Shown: positions 16,887 to 29,481 of the stretch, piece after piece
How the letters are laid out: the number at the start of each line of letters is the position of its first letter
How positions within the stretch are numbered: the stretch's first letter is position 1
Source of the DNA: Oceanobacillus sojae
GTDB lineage: Bacteria > Bacillota > Bacilli > Bacillales > Amphibacillaceae
DNA length: 64,000 bases
Assembly: GCF_900162665.1 (NCBI RefSeq)
Contig: NZ_LT727810.1
Coordinates: forward strand, 690,038 to 754,037
Reading direction: 5' to 3'
Translations under genes and position numbers: made by a program
Notes under the pieces: model-generated
Database searches by the model: none
What the model saw: only the letters and a program-made list of their open reading frames with translations
What the model was told of the DNA's origin: nothing

Positions 16887-16916
16887 TTGACATTAAATAA
16901 ATTACTATGCTACTAT
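16887..16916 (+). promoter_or_regulatory. Sigma-A promoter of sugar operon
   Basis: TTGACA (16887-16892) and TACTAT (16911-16916) are separated by 18 bp. The predicted start falls on the palindrome at 16921. Confidence 0.6.
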
Positions 16917-16920
16917 ATTG

Positions 16921-16937
16921 TTAATTTAATTAATTAA
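16921..16937. promoter_or_regulatory. Probable ROK-repressor operator, main operon
   Basis: TTAATTTAATTAATTAA lies directly after the -10 box. The identical 17 bases occur at 31793-31809 in the promoter of the divergent epimerase gene at the other end of the cluster. The core is a TTAATT-N-AATTAA palindrome, a plausible site for the cluster's ROK/XylR-type repressor. Confidence 0.6.
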
Positions 16938-16962
16938 GAAACTTTTAGAGGGAGGACAGAGA

Positions 16963-17742
16963 ATGAATTTGGAGAGCTTGATTGGAATGAAAAATAAGGT
17001 TGCAGTAATTACTGGAGCAGCCTCAGGAATTGGTTTAGCAACATCTAAATTATTCGCTCAATTAGGATGTAAGGTAATTCTGCTAGATATTAATGAGCAG
17101 AATGGCAAGGCGGCAGAAGAAGAAATTATACATAGCGGTGGAATTGCAATATTTATTGGTTGTGATGTTACTTCTGAAGCAAATATAAAAGAAGTTATTC
17201 AAAAAGTTGTAAGCGATTTCAATAAAATAGATATTCTTTTTAATAATGCAGGTGTAATCAAGCGTAAGAATTTACTGGAGCATTCAGAGGAAGAATGGGA
17301 TCTGGTTATGGATGTTTCTTTAAAGAGTATTTTCCTGCTGTCGAAACAAGTCATACCGGTTATGAAGGAGAACGGTGGCGGAGCTATTATTAACACCGGT
17401 TCCGGGTGGGGCCTAAAGGGAGGAGATAACGCGGTATCTTATTGTGCATCAAAGGCGGGGGTAGTTAATCTGACAAAAGCAATGGCTATTGATCATGGAA
17501 GTGACAATATCAGAGTAAACAGTATTTGCCCGGGTGATACAGACACACCGTTGTTAAGAGGAGAGGCTAAGCAGCTGAATGAAGAGGAAGGAAAGTTTTT
17601 AGAGGATTCAGGTAAAGACAGACCGTTGAGCAGAATTGGTAGACCGGAGGATATTGCAAGAGGTGTTTTATTTTTAGCAAGTGATTTATCAGAATGGGTT
17701 ACTGGAACAACTTTAGTAGTGGATGGTGGAGGATTAGCCTGA
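16963..17742 (+). CDS. SDR-family oxidoreductase
   Basis: This classical short-chain dehydrogenase has 259 residues. The nucleotide-binding motif TGAASGIG is at 17-24, with LDIN after the second strand pointing to NAD preference. NNAG lies near 94-97, and the catalytic Ser147, Tyr160 and Lys164 (YCASK) are present. Such enzymes interconvert sugar or polyol hydroxyls and ketones. It is the first gene of the sugar operon, with GGGAGG before ATG 16963, and the GcvPA-like gene starts 22 bases after it. It probably oxidises a sugar-derived intermediate, but the substrate cannot be read. Confidence 0.87.
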   Translation: MNLESLIGMKNKVAVITGAASGIGLATSKLFAQLGCKVILLDINEQNGKAAEEEIIHSGGIAIFIGCDVTSEANIKEVIQKVVSDFNKIDILFNNAGVIKRKNLLEHSEEEWDLVMDVSLKSIFLLSKQVIPVMKENGGGAIINTGSGWGLKGGDNAVSYCASKAGVVNLTKAMAIDHGSDNIRVNSICPGDTDTPLLRGEAKQLNEEEGKFLEDSGKDRPLSRIGRPEDIARGVLFLASDLSEWVTGTTLVVDGGGLA

Positions 17743-17764
17743 CAATAAAGGAGGACGATAAACA

Positions 17765-19150
17765 ATGACAAAAGCAATAACACATCCTTATTTACCAAAT
17801 ACAAATCGGGAAATAAAAGCGCAGATGCTACAAGAAATTGGTGTAGAAAATATTGATGAACTGTATCAGACAATACCGGATGAATTAAGATATACAAGCA
17901 AATTAAACATCCCGGAAGCTCTGAATGAATTTGAATTGAAAAGAGAAATCGGAAATTTATTAGGGAAAAACAAAGGAACAAATGAGGTAATCAGCTTTTT
18001 AGGAGGCGGATGCTGGCAGCATTTTATTCCGGCTGTATGTGATGAAGTAGCTTCCAGAGCAGAGTTTGTAACAGCATACGCTGGAGATGAGTATGAGGAT
18101 CATGGAAGATTCCAGGTATTGTTTGAATACCAAAGTCTGCTTGCGGAATTACTTTGTGTAGACGTTGTGAATGTACCCACATTTGATTGGGGCCAGGCAG
18201 CTGCAACTGCAATCAGGATGGCATCCAGATTAACAACGAAAAAAGAAGCCCTTGTTCCTAAAACGATTGCACCGGAGCGATTAAAAATTATTCGGAATTA
18301 CTGTTCGCCAGATATAGAGATAAAGCTTATTGACTATCAGGAAGCAACAGGGGAATTGGATTTAACTAATCTTAAGAACAATATTTCCGAACAGACAGCA
18401 GCAATATATTTTGAAAATCCAAGTTATCTGGGATTTTTAGAAACGCAAGGCGAAGAAATAAGCAGGATTGCTAAAAGCGCAGATGTCATTACCATTGTTG
18501 GTGTTGATCCAATTTCGTTAGGTGTGCTGGAATCACCTGCTCAATATGGTGCAGATATAATCTGCGGCGAACTGCAGCCTTTAGGAAACCCGATGAATTA
18601 TGGCGGTGGACAGTCAGGGTTTATTGCGACAAGAGATGAGATTGAGTACATTTCGGAGTTTCCTTCCAGATTATTTGGAATTACCCCAACGAGTCAAGAA
18701 GGGGAATATGGATTTGGAGATGTTTTCTATGATAGAACTTCTTTTGCAAAAAGGGAAAATGGTAAAGAATCTGTTGGAACACAAACATCTATGTGCGCCA
18801 TCACAGCAGGGGTTTATCTTGCATTAATGGGGCCGAAGGGAATGGCAGAGCTGGGACAGACTATTATGCAGCGCAGCCAGTACGCTATGAAAAAGCTCAA
18901 TGAAATAGAAAAGATAAGTCCGAGTTACTTTAATAACGTAAACTTTAAGGAATTTGTTGTCGATTTTAATGAGACAGGAAAAACAGTGGCAGAAATTAAT
19001 CAGTATTTATTAAGCAAAGGAATCTATGGCGGCATTGATTTATCGGAAGAATTTCCTGAATTAGGACAATCCGCCTTGTTCTGTGTTACAGAGGTTCATA
19101 GTAAAGCAGATATTGATATATTAGCAAAAGAATTACGTGCATTTTTGTAA
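17765..19150 (+). CDS. Divergent GcvPA-like PLP-enzyme subunit
   Basis: This 461-residue homologue of the N-terminal half of glycine decarboxylase (GcvPA) keeps the family frame: ISFLGGGCWQHF near 76-87, the Glu-phe-rich FEYQSLLAELL block, and the GELQPLGNPMNYGGGQSGF loop. Landmarks of true GcvPA are changed. The TPYQPEISQG region reads AGDEYEDHGR, and SMYDGGTA reads PTFDWGQA. No gcvH, gcvT or lpd is nearby. It pairs with the next gene, which carries the PLP lysine. Automatic annotation would say glycine dehydrogenase, but I think the substrate differs. ATG 17765 follows AAGGAGGACG. Confidence 0.82.
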   Translation: MTKAITHPYLPNTNREIKAQMLQEIGVENIDELYQTIPDELRYTSKLNIPEALNEFELKREIGNLLGKNKGTNEVISFLGGGCWQHFIPAVCDEVASRAEFVTAYAGDEYEDHGRFQVLFEYQSLLAELLCVDVVNVPTFDWGQAAATAIRMASRLTTKKEALVPKTIAPERLKIIRNYCSPDIEIKLIDYQEATGELDLTNLKNNISEQTAAIYFENPSYLGFLETQGEEISRIAKSADVITIVGVDPISLGVLESPAQYGADIICGELQPLGNPMNYGGGQSGFIATRDEIEYISEFPSRLFGITPTSQEGEYGFGDVFYDRTSFAKRENGKESVGTQTSMCAITAGVYLALMGPKGMAELGQTIMQRSQYAMKKLNEIEKISPSYFNNVNFKEFVVDFNETGKTVAEINQYLLSKGIYGGIDLSEEFPELGQSALFCVTEVHSKADIDILAKELRAFL

Positions 19151-19169
19151 AGAGAAAGGAAGTGAGTGT

Positions 19170-20747
19170 ATGCAAGGAATCAAAAGTCAGGAGAAAGTTA
19201 GAGATTTTCATCAGGCAAAGTGGAATGAGCCAGTCATATTCAAGCTCCATCAAAAAGGCGAAAGAGGCGTTGTACCTCCAAAGACAGAGGATGAAATTAC
19301 ATCTGCAGTAGGCGACGGGCTATCAAAGCTTCCCGATCATTTAAAAAGAACCCAGGCACCGGAGCTTCCAGAGATTTCTCAAAACAGAGTACTCCGGCAT
19401 TACCTCAGGTTGTCACAGGAAACATTGGGAGCAGCATTTAATGTGGAAATTGGACAGGGAACATGCACAATGAAGTATTCACCGGTTGTAAATGAAAAAC
19501 TTGTGTCCTCAGAGAAGTTAAGATCTCTTCACCCAAAGCAGGATGAAGAGACAGTACAGGGTACTTTAAAAGCAACGTATGAATTAGATTTGTATTTGCG
19601 TGAGATTTCGGGAATGGACTATTTTTCATTTCAGGCAGGATCTGGTACACAAGCACTGTTTGCAATGGCTTCAATGGTAAGAGCATATCATGAAGCTAAT
19701 GGAGAAGGAGAACAAAGAGATGAGATTATCACAACCATATTCTCACATCCTTCGCAAGCAGCAACTGCCGCGGTAAAAGGATATAAGATAATCACATTAT
19801 ATCCAGATGAAAACGGCTTCCCCGATTTAGAAAAATTAAAAGATGCTGTCTCTGAAAGAACAGCCGGATTTGTTGTTGCAAATCCAGAAGATACAGGAAT
19901 CTATAATTCTAAAATTAAAGAATTTACAAAGGTTGTACATGATGCAGGAGGTATTTGCTACTACGATCAGGCAAATGCAAATGGACTGCTTGGAATTACA
20001 CGGGCAAAGGAAGCCGGATTTGATATGTGCTTCTTCAATCTTCATAAAACCTTCTCTACACCGCATGCTTGCGGCGGACCTGGTTCAGGAGCAGTCGGTG
20101 TTGTCGAAAGGTTGAAACCTTATTTACCAAAGCCGATTATTGAAAAGCAAGGTGAAAGGTACATCTTGAATACAGATTTAGAGCATAGTATCGGCAAGGT
20201 TCGATCTTACTACGGTGTAGCTCAAAATATTATTCGTGCATACGCATGGATTCGGGCATTAGGTCCAGATGGTTTGAAAGCGGTTGCTGAGACGGCGGTT
20301 CTTAATAACAATTATTTATACAGCAAAATAAAAGAAATAAAGGGTGTAGATGTGCCTTATGCAGAAGGCGGCAGATTAGAACAGGTTCGTTACAGCTGGG
20401 AGCCATTGTATCAGGATACTGGTATTACGACAGAGGATATCTCAAGGAGAATGGCAGACTTTGCACATCAATATTGGACAAGTCATCATCCATATGTTGT
20501 TCCGCAGCCATTTACGTTAGAGCCGACAGAATCCTATTCAAAGGAGGATCTGGACGAATATATTGAAAGTCTGGCTCATATTTCCAATGAAGCGTATACA
20601 GACCCTGAGATTATACGAACAGCGCCGCATTGCAGTTCGATCCATAAGATTACGACGGATAAATACTTTGAGGATCCAGAGCATTGGGCGATTACTTGGA
20701 GATCTTATTTGAAGAAGTATGTGAATACAAAAGAAAAACAGACTTAA
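19170..20747 (+). CDS. Divergent GcvPB-like PLP-enzyme subunit
   Basis: This 525-residue homologue of the C-terminal half of glycine decarboxylase carries the PLP-binding lysine K293 in NLHKTFSTPHACGGPGSG, and D266 (YYDQAN) for the pyridine nitrogen. The blocks GTCTMKYSP, HPKQDEETVQG and LGPDGLKAVAETAVLN are family-conserved. Active-site parts differ: AAGAHGE became AGSGTQA, and SAHGTNPASA became FSHPSQAATA. The C-terminus has an extra segment ending HWAITWRSYLKKY. ATG 19170 has AGAAAGGAAG before it. The ORF could extend to 19137, but that overlaps the upstream stop. Confidence 0.82.
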   Translation: MQGIKSQEKVRDFHQAKWNEPVIFKLHQKGERGVVPPKTEDEITSAVGDGLSKLPDHLKRTQAPELPEISQNRVLRHYLRLSQETLGAAFNVEIGQGTCTMKYSPVVNEKLVSSEKLRSLHPKQDEETVQGTLKATYELDLYLREISGMDYFSFQAGSGTQALFAMASMVRAYHEANGEGEQRDEIITTIFSHPSQAATAAVKGYKIITLYPDENGFPDLEKLKDAVSERTAGFVVANPEDTGIYNSKIKEFTKVVHDAGGICYYDQANANGLLGITRAKEAGFDMCFFNLHKTFSTPHACGGPGSGAVGVVERLKPYLPKPIIEKQGERYILNTDLEHSIGKVRSYYGVAQNIIRAYAWIRALGPDGLKAVAETAVLNNNYLYSKIKEIKGVDVPYAEGGRLEQVRYSWEPLYQDTGITTEDISRRMADFAHQYWTSHHPYVVPQPFTLEPTESYSKEDLDEYIESLAHISNEAYTDPEIIRTAPHCSSIHKITTDKYFEDPEHWAITWRSYLKKYVNTKEKQT

Positions 20748-20793
20748 AAAAGTATGACATTCATTAGGAAACTATTAAGAGAGGATGGTTTAA

Positions 20794-22206
20794 ATGAAAA
20801 AGAAGATAGTTGTACTGCTTAGCGCTTTTCTTTTATTGATGATATTAGCAGCTTGTCAAAGTGAGGAAGCTGAAGGAGATAGTAATGAAGTAACATTGGA
20901 ATTATGGAATAATCTTGCATCTGGTTCTACTTTTTTTCCAAAACTAATTGAAGAATTTGAGGCAGAGAATCCAGGTATTAAAATCGAATTGAATAATGTA
21001 AACGTAGAATCAAGTGATGCAGAGTATCAAGCTGCAATATCTGATAATAGTTTACCTGATATGTTCATTACGGATGCATTCTCAATGAATGAACTGGTGG
21101 ACTTAGATTTGGTTCACGAACTGAATAGTGTATTTCCAGAGGAAGCGCAAGAAGAATATACAGAAGGAGTTTTTGACGAAGGAAATACAAGAATTGGAGA
21201 TAATATTTACTTATTCCCTATTTTTAAAGGCGGAACATATATGATGTATTATAACAAAGCAGTATTAGAAGAATTAGGAATAGATACAGTTCCAGAAACA
21301 TGGGACGAGCTGCTTGCGGTAGGAAAAGAAGTATATGAAAAGTCAGACGGGAATACAGAAGGTTTGATATTCGGTGGAACTTCTGGCTGGTTAGTAGACG
21401 CATTTGTCCAACTCATGGCCACAGAGCTTTCTCCAGAGAGCCGGATGGACTATGTAAACGGCGAATACAGTTTTAATAATGAAGGTAATGTTGAAACGAT
21501 TGAATTTCTTAAAAAAATGCTTGATGAAAATGCACTGTCCAGACTGACATTAGAAACCAATTCTACAGTTGCCAGAGAATATTTTGCGGTAGGAAGAACA
21601 GCTTTTCTCATTGATGGAAACTGGACTGGTCAGTTGCTGGAGGACGAGAATGAATTTAGCGACTGGGGTGTTGTCCAACTGCCTACTAAAAATCCAGATG
21701 GCAAGCAGTATGGTGAGTTTGGCGTATCCAGTAATGACGGTATGTTTGTATCTAATAACACGGAGCATTGGGATGAAGTAGAGAAGTTTCTAATCTTTTT
21801 AAGAGATAATATGTACGAAGAATTAGTAAATGTAGGAGAAGCAACAATTGCTAAAGAATTTGATCTCGTAGATGGAGAAGCTCCATTTGAACAGATTGAA
21901 GATATTCAAGATATCTTTTCAACTGTCAGCATCCAAGTTCCAAATTCACTTACGGTGAACCCGGAAGCTTTAGACGTACAATTAGAAGTGTTAAAAAATG
22001 GCCCGGATTCATCCCCAGGAGAAATTCTAATGGGTTATTTAACAGGGCAGGTATCTGATTTAGAAGGAGAGCTCGAATCCTATGAATCTGCTTATAATAA
22101 AGCCTTTGATGATGCATTGGAAGCACATGAAAGTGTAACACGGGAAGATTTCCAATTCCCTGATTGGGTACCTTATGAGCCTTATACAGAGGAAGATCAT
22201 CAGTAA
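20794..22206 (+). CDS. ABC sugar transporter substrate-binding lipoprotein
   Basis: This 470-residue extracellular solute-binding protein of family 1 has a lipoprotein signal with lipobox LAAC (Cys near residue 21). A type-1 sugar-binding fold follows: VTLELWNNLASGSTFFPKLIEEFE, then the PDMFITDAFSMNEL hinge region. It delivers a saccharide to the permeases at 22455 and 23410. ATG 20794 is preceded by AAGAGAGGATGG. No ATPase gene is present in the cluster, so a shared MsmK/MsmX-type ATPase elsewhere probably powers import. Confidence 0.88.
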   Translation: MKKKIVVLLSAFLLLMILAACQSEEAEGDSNEVTLELWNNLASGSTFFPKLIEEFEAENPGIKIELNNVNVESSDAEYQAAISDNSLPDMFITDAFSMNELVDLDLVHELNSVFPEEAQEEYTEGVFDEGNTRIGDNIYLFPIFKGGTYMMYYNKAVLEELGIDTVPETWDELLAVGKEVYEKSDGNTEGLIFGGTSGWLVDAFVQLMATELSPESRMDYVNGEYSFNNEGNVETIEFLKKMLDENALSRLTLETNSTVAREYFAVGRTAFLIDGNWTGQLLEDENEFSDWGVVQLPTKNPDGKQYGEFGVSSNDGMFVSNNTEHWDEVEKFLIFLRDNMYEELVNVGEATIAKEFDLVDGEAPFEQIEDIQDIFSTVSIQVPNSLTVNPEALDVQLEVLKNGPDSSPGEILMGYLTGQVSDLEGELESYESAYNKAFDDALEAHESVTREDFQFPDWVPYEPYTEEDHQ

Positions 22207-22375
22207 AATAGCCCTTGCTCTGAACACCTCTGTTATGGTGGGAAATTAGACGAAGTGTATCTTTCAGGAACATTCTTCAAGCATTCTACAGGAATGATAA
22301 TTAACTGAATGAGATGAAAGTGCAGAACTGATTGTAATTTAATCATAATAATTTTGAACTTAAGGTATGGAAATA

Positions 22376-22426
22376 ATGAGGGAGCTTCTACAAAAAAAGA
22401 TATTACAATGTAGAGGCTTCCCTCAT
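22376..22426 (+). promoter_or_regulatory. Intergenic stem-loop between binding protein and permease
   Basis: ATGAGGGA-GC-TCTAC pairs with GTAGA-GGC-TCCCTCAT. No T run follows, so this is more like the mRNA-stabilising hairpins seen between malE-type and malF-type genes than a full terminator. It would allow more binding protein than permease to be made. Confidence 0.6.
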
Positions 22427-22454
22427 TTAATCTTTCGAGATAGGAGAATCTTCC

Positions 22455-23408
22455 ATGGCAAAGAAAATAAAAAGCGGTAATGGAATTAGTAAATATAATC
22501 GAAATAAATATATTTGGGCTTATATTTTTATACTTCCCCAAATTATTGTGTTTTTTGGTTTCTCACTTTATCCAATCGTCATGAGTTATGTGTATTCCTT
22601 TTACGATTGGTCAGGAATTGGACCATTAACCAATTTTGTTGGTCTGAAGAATTATACGAGAATACTTACAGAATCAAGCTTTTGGAATGCATTTGGAAAC
22701 ACATTTGTTTATACTGCAGGATTTACAGTTGTTTCAATTTCTGTTGCTTTAATACTGGCACTTGTGTTAAATAACCCAAATTTAAAAGGAAGGGGCATCT
22801 ATAGGACAGTTTACTTCCTGCCAGTAGTTACAACAATGGCAATAATTGGGATTGTTATGCAGAATATCTTTGGAACCCAAGGATTTTTTAATGAATTTCT
22901 CAAAGCAATTGGATTGATTGATCAATCTATTTCCTGGTTATCTAACCCGATATTGGCCATGATTCTATTGATTATTATCGGCTCATGGAAAGAAATTGGA
23001 ATAACAATGATATATTGGCTGACAGGATTACAAATGATACCAAGAGAAGTATATGAAGCAGCAAGAATTGATGGTGCCGGATCCTGGCAGACTTTACGAT
23101 ACATAACACTGCCATTACTCAAACCAATTGGTGCTACCATTTTACTCCTAACCGTTGTCAGTAGTATGAGAGTTTTTGATTTAGTAAAAACATTGACAGA
23201 AGGCGGTCCATATTTTGCAACAGAGACACTTGAATTATACATTTATCGTTTTGCATTTGCACCAGATGGTCCATCGCAGGTAGGATTTGCATCTGCGGCA
23301 GGAGTTGTTTTAGGTCTGACTGTATTTATCATCAGTTTAATTTTAGGATGGGTCGTTTATAAAGTCAGTGGTCAGAAGAGAAAGCCACTTGGTGGGGGGA
23401 TTAAATAA
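22455..23408 (+). CDS. ABC sugar transporter permease (MalF-type)
   Basis: This 317-residue inner-membrane subunit has six predicted segments and the cytoplasmic EAA loop EAARIDGAGSWQTLRYITLP near residues 202-221, which contacts the ATPase. The N-terminus (FILPQIIVFFGFSLYPI) is typical of UgpA/MalF-type permeases. ATG 22455 is preceded by a weak GATAGGAG. The second permease starts 1 base after its stop, so both are translated together. Confidence 0.88.
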   Translation: MAKKIKSGNGISKYNRNKYIWAYIFILPQIIVFFGFSLYPIVMSYVYSFYDWSGIGPLTNFVGLKNYTRILTESSFWNAFGNTFVYTAGFTVVSISVALILALVLNNPNLKGRGIYRTVYFLPVVTTMAIIGIVMQNIFGTQGFFNEFLKAIGLIDQSISWLSNPILAMILLIIIGSWKEIGITMIYWLTGLQMIPREVYEAARIDGAGSWQTLRYITLPLLKPIGATILLLTVVSSMRVFDLVKTLTEGGPYFATETLELYIYRFAFAPDGPSQVGFASAAGVVLGLTVFIISLILGWVVYKVSGQKRKPLGGGIK

Positions 23409-23409
23409 A

Positions 23410-24234
23410 ATGAAAAATCGCACTGCTATGTTTATGACACATACCCTTTTAATTGTATTTGGAATAATTTGGATTTACCCGTTTATTTGGATGATTTCAT
23501 CGTCCTTTAAAACAAATAGCACATTCCTGACTTCGGGTATCAATCCGTTACCGGAGAGTATACATTGGGATAACTATATTCGTGCTTGGGAAGTAGCTAA
23601 TTTTTCAGGGTACTTTTTGAACTCAGTCATTATTACACTGTCAACAGTTTTAATTGTTATTACGCTTAGCTGTCTGACAGGTTATGCACTTGGCAGAGTG
23701 AAATTTCCAGGAAGAAAGGTCATTATTACAATTGTTGTAGCTTTAATGTTTATCCCATCCGGATATACGATTATCCCACTTTATGAATTAATGAAAATGC
23801 TTGGATTATCTGATTCTTTATTTGGTGTAATATTAGCTGAATCAAGTGGTGCTCATATCTTATTTATATTATTATTTGCTGCCTTTTTCTCAAGAGTGCC
23901 TCAAGAAGTGGAAGATTCTGCAGCTATTGATGGAGCAGGATTTTTTAGAACCTTTGCAAAAATTATTTTGCCAACTGCTAAACCGGTTATAGCTACAGCG
24001 GCAATCATGCAATTTATCTGGACATGGAGCTCTTTCTTAGTTCCGCTTGTGTTAACTTTAAATAGTCCAGAATTAAGAACGTTAGCAGTAGGAATGCTTT
24101 CATTTGTTGGAAGATACCAAACAGATTGGACAGGAATGGCGGCAGGAGCCAGCATATCTTTAGTACCTGTAATTTTAATATTTATTTTGATGCAACGTTA
24201 CTTTATTGAAGGTATATCGGGATCTGTGAAATAG
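23410..24234 (+). CDS. ABC sugar transporter permease (MalG-type)
   Basis: This 274-residue partner permease has six membrane segments and the EAA-like loop VEDSAAIDGAGFFRTFAKIILP near residues 168-189. It ends with RYFIEGISGSVK, the MalG/UgpE-type C-terminus. I chose ATG 23410 because GGTGGGGGGAT stands 8-10 bases upstream, inside the end of the preceding permease gene. The longer ORF from 23368 overlaps that gene. Confidence 0.88.
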   Translation: MKNRTAMFMTHTLLIVFGIIWIYPFIWMISSSFKTNSTFLTSGINPLPESIHWDNYIRAWEVANFSGYFLNSVIITLSTVLIVITLSCLTGYALGRVKFPGRKVIITIVVALMFIPSGYTIIPLYELMKMLGLSDSLFGVILAESSGAHILFILLFAAFFSRVPQEVEDSAAIDGAGFFRTFAKIILPTAKPVIATAAIMQFIWTWSSFLVPLVLTLNSPELRTLAVGMLSFVGRYQTDWTGMAAGASISLVPVILIFILMQRYFIEGISGSVK

Positions 24235-24360
24235 AGATGTAATGTTTTCCTATCAGTGATTTAAATCCTGTATTTCCGTAACAGCTGGAAACGAGGAGTT
24301 TGTATTACACATGGTGAAAAAATGATTAGATATCGGCAAAATGATGGGAGGAAGATAGTA

Positions 24361-26058
24361 GTGACCTTTGATATAAAAAAGATCCCTTTCAGCAGACATG
24401 GATCCTATTTATCTGTTTCGTATTTAAAAAGGAGAAAAGGTTTAGAGGAAGGATTATATTTAAGGAATATCCGCGGTGGAGACGACAATGATGGGGCTGT
24501 TTTTAAATTAGATGTATTGGCAGATAATGAAATTGTACCATTTGAAAGTATCTTGGAGCCAACTTACTTAGAGCTAGTTTCTGAGCATGGTTCTGTAAAA
24601 CTGGTTATGGAAGATGTAGATAATGTCTATCTTTCTGCTGAAAATGTAGGTATCCGGTTTACTTTAGTCAGAAAAGCGTATGACAATGCTTTTCTAAAAT
24701 CAGATAAAAGCTGGCAGATAAATGTTTTTTCTAAGAAAATTAACTTTATGACAACTATTTTGGAAGGTAATTTAGATGTTGATGCCCCATGGAATGTGAA
24801 TGGTTCTAAAAAAGTAATTATTGATTTTTTACCATCAGTAAAAACAAATAAAATGAGAGGGATTTTAGAGGAGTTTACGATAACTTATAAAAATAAGGAA
24901 TTAGAACAAGATTTTGAAGTCTGCCACCAAAAGGTTAAAGAGTCGTTTTATTCTTGGGAAGGCAAGGTATTGTCAACACCTGAAAAGTATGAACAAGGTA
25001 AAAAACAAGCAGCATATATTACCTGGTCCAGTATGGTAAGGAAAGAAGGAAAGCTCACTCGTTCGGCAATGTATATGTCAAAAAATTGGATGACGAATAT
25101 TTGGAGCTGGGATCATTGTTTTAATGCAATGGCATTATTAAAACATCAGCCTGAATTAGCATGGGATCAATTAATGATTTTCTTTGAGAATCAAGACAGC
25201 ACTGGAATGCTGCCGGATTTTATAAATGATGAATTTGCTTATTGGAATTGTACAAAGCCGCCTATTCACGGCTGGACAGTATTATGGATGCTGGATAGAT
25301 CAGAAAACATATCAAATAATCATTTGGAAGAGATTTATACACCGCTTTCGAAATGGACAAATTGGTATTTTGAATACAGAGATAATAATAAGAATGGGTT
25401 CCCCGAATATTATCATGGGAACGACAGCGGCTGGGATAATAGTACAGTATTCAGCAAAGGCATTCCTGTAGAAAGTCCGGATGTATGTGCCTTCTTAGTA
25501 TTACAAATGGAAGCATTAGAAAAAATAGCTCAAAGGCTGCAAAAAGAAGAAGAGGCAAGGAGATGGAAGCAAAAGCAAGAGGAATTGTTAACTGCATTTC
25601 TTGATTATTTTTGGAAGGAAGATTACTTTACGGCATATGTAGCTGGTCAGCAGGTGAAAACAGGAGATAGTTTATTGTTATTTATGCCAATTGTACTTGG
25701 GAAAAAACTGCCAAAAGATATTTTAAACAAGCTTGTTGAGGGACTGAAGGATGAATCAAGATTTTTAACAGATAATGGATTAGCTACTGAAAGTGTTTCA
25801 AGTACTTATTATGAATCAGATGGTTATTGGAGAGGACCGATTTGGGCACCTTCAACGATGCTGATTATTGATGGTTTATACAGAGCTGGAGAAGTGGATT
25901 TTGCCAGAGAACTTTCTAAACGCTTTTGCAATATGGCAAATAAAAATGGAATGGCAGAAAATTTTAATGCTGTTACCGGAGAAGGGTTAAGAGACAGAGC
26001 TTTTACATGGACATCCAGCGTTTTTTTAATTTTAGCGAATGCATATGTAAATAAATAA
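24361..26058 (+). CDS. GH63-like glycoside hydrolase
   Basis: This 565-residue cytoplasmic glycosidase has an N-terminal beta domain (about 1-200) and a C-terminal alpha/alpha barrel. Barrel motifs are SWDHCFNAMALLKHQPEL, GMLPDF, SGWDNS (candidate general-acid Asp), YWRGPIWAPSTM and NFNAVTGEG (candidate base Glu). They match the GH63 mannosylglycerate/glucosylglycerate hydrolase group of clan GH-G. It is not a trehalase. GTG 24361 is chosen because GGGAGG lies 9 bases upstream. The alternative ATG 24322 has no ribosome binding site. It probably cleaves the imported glycoside. Confidence 0.72.
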   Translation: MTFDIKKIPFSRHGSYLSVSYLKRRKGLEEGLYLRNIRGGDDNDGAVFKLDVLADNEIVPFESILEPTYLELVSEHGSVKLVMEDVDNVYLSAENVGIRFTLVRKAYDNAFLKSDKSWQINVFSKKINFMTTILEGNLDVDAPWNVNGSKKVIIDFLPSVKTNKMRGILEEFTITYKNKELEQDFEVCHQKVKESFYSWEGKVLSTPEKYEQGKKQAAYITWSSMVRKEGKLTRSAMYMSKNWMTNIWSWDHCFNAMALLKHQPELAWDQLMIFFENQDSTGMLPDFINDEFAYWNCTKPPIHGWTVLWMLDRSENISNNHLEEIYTPLSKWTNWYFEYRDNNKNGFPEYYHGNDSGWDNSTVFSKGIPVESPDVCAFLVLQMEALEKIAQRLQKEEEARRWKQKQEELLTAFLDYFWKEDYFTAYVAGQQVKTGDSLLLFMPIVLGKKLPKDILNKLVEGLKDESRFLTDNGLATESVSSTYYESDGYWRGPIWAPSTMLIIDGLYRAGEVDFARELSKRFCNMANKNGMAENFNAVTGEGLRDRAFTWTSSVFLILANAYVNK

Positions 26059-26067
26059 TTAAAGTAA

Positions 26068-29178
<3,111 letters not shown>

Positions 29179-29184
29179 CATTCC

Positions 29185-29206
29185 AGGGAGCCAGGTGCTC
29201 CCTTTT
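29185..29206 (+). terminator. Terminator after lacZ
   Basis: AGGGAGC and GCTCCCT with a 5-base loop, followed by TTT, lie just after the stop codon. Confidence 0.75.
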
Positions 29207-29481
29207 CTGATAAGTTACTCTCTTTTAGGAAAAGTATAAGCACTAACAAACGTTTCGTGATGTAAAACAGATACAATATGCTATAATGCAAATAAACTGA
29301 GCATGCTATTAACATTTTTGTTGATCAGTAAATGAAAATGATTATTCCTGACATGAGTAATTACAGTATAATAAAATATAACAGAATAAAATCAAGTAAT
29401 TATAGTTAAATAGATTAAGAATCTCCGAAAATTACAAAAGACGGAAGAAAAGAAGTTTTATTTCACTGTGGAGGAATTTAT

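Noticed and set aside
17765..20747. Ordinary glycine cleavage system
   Set aside because: No gcvT, gcvH or lpd is present, neighbours are sugar genes, and the glycine-site segments differ.
24361..26058. Trehalase (GH37)
   Set aside because: The motifs SGWDNS, YWRGPIWAP and NFNAVTGEG fit GH63 mannosylglycerate-hydrolase-like enzymes better than GH37 signatures.
29333..29347. Fur box (TGAAAATGATTATTC) before the ROK gene
   Set aside because: Only one half-site is good and the local gene has no iron link. Such AT-rich matches are expected by chance.
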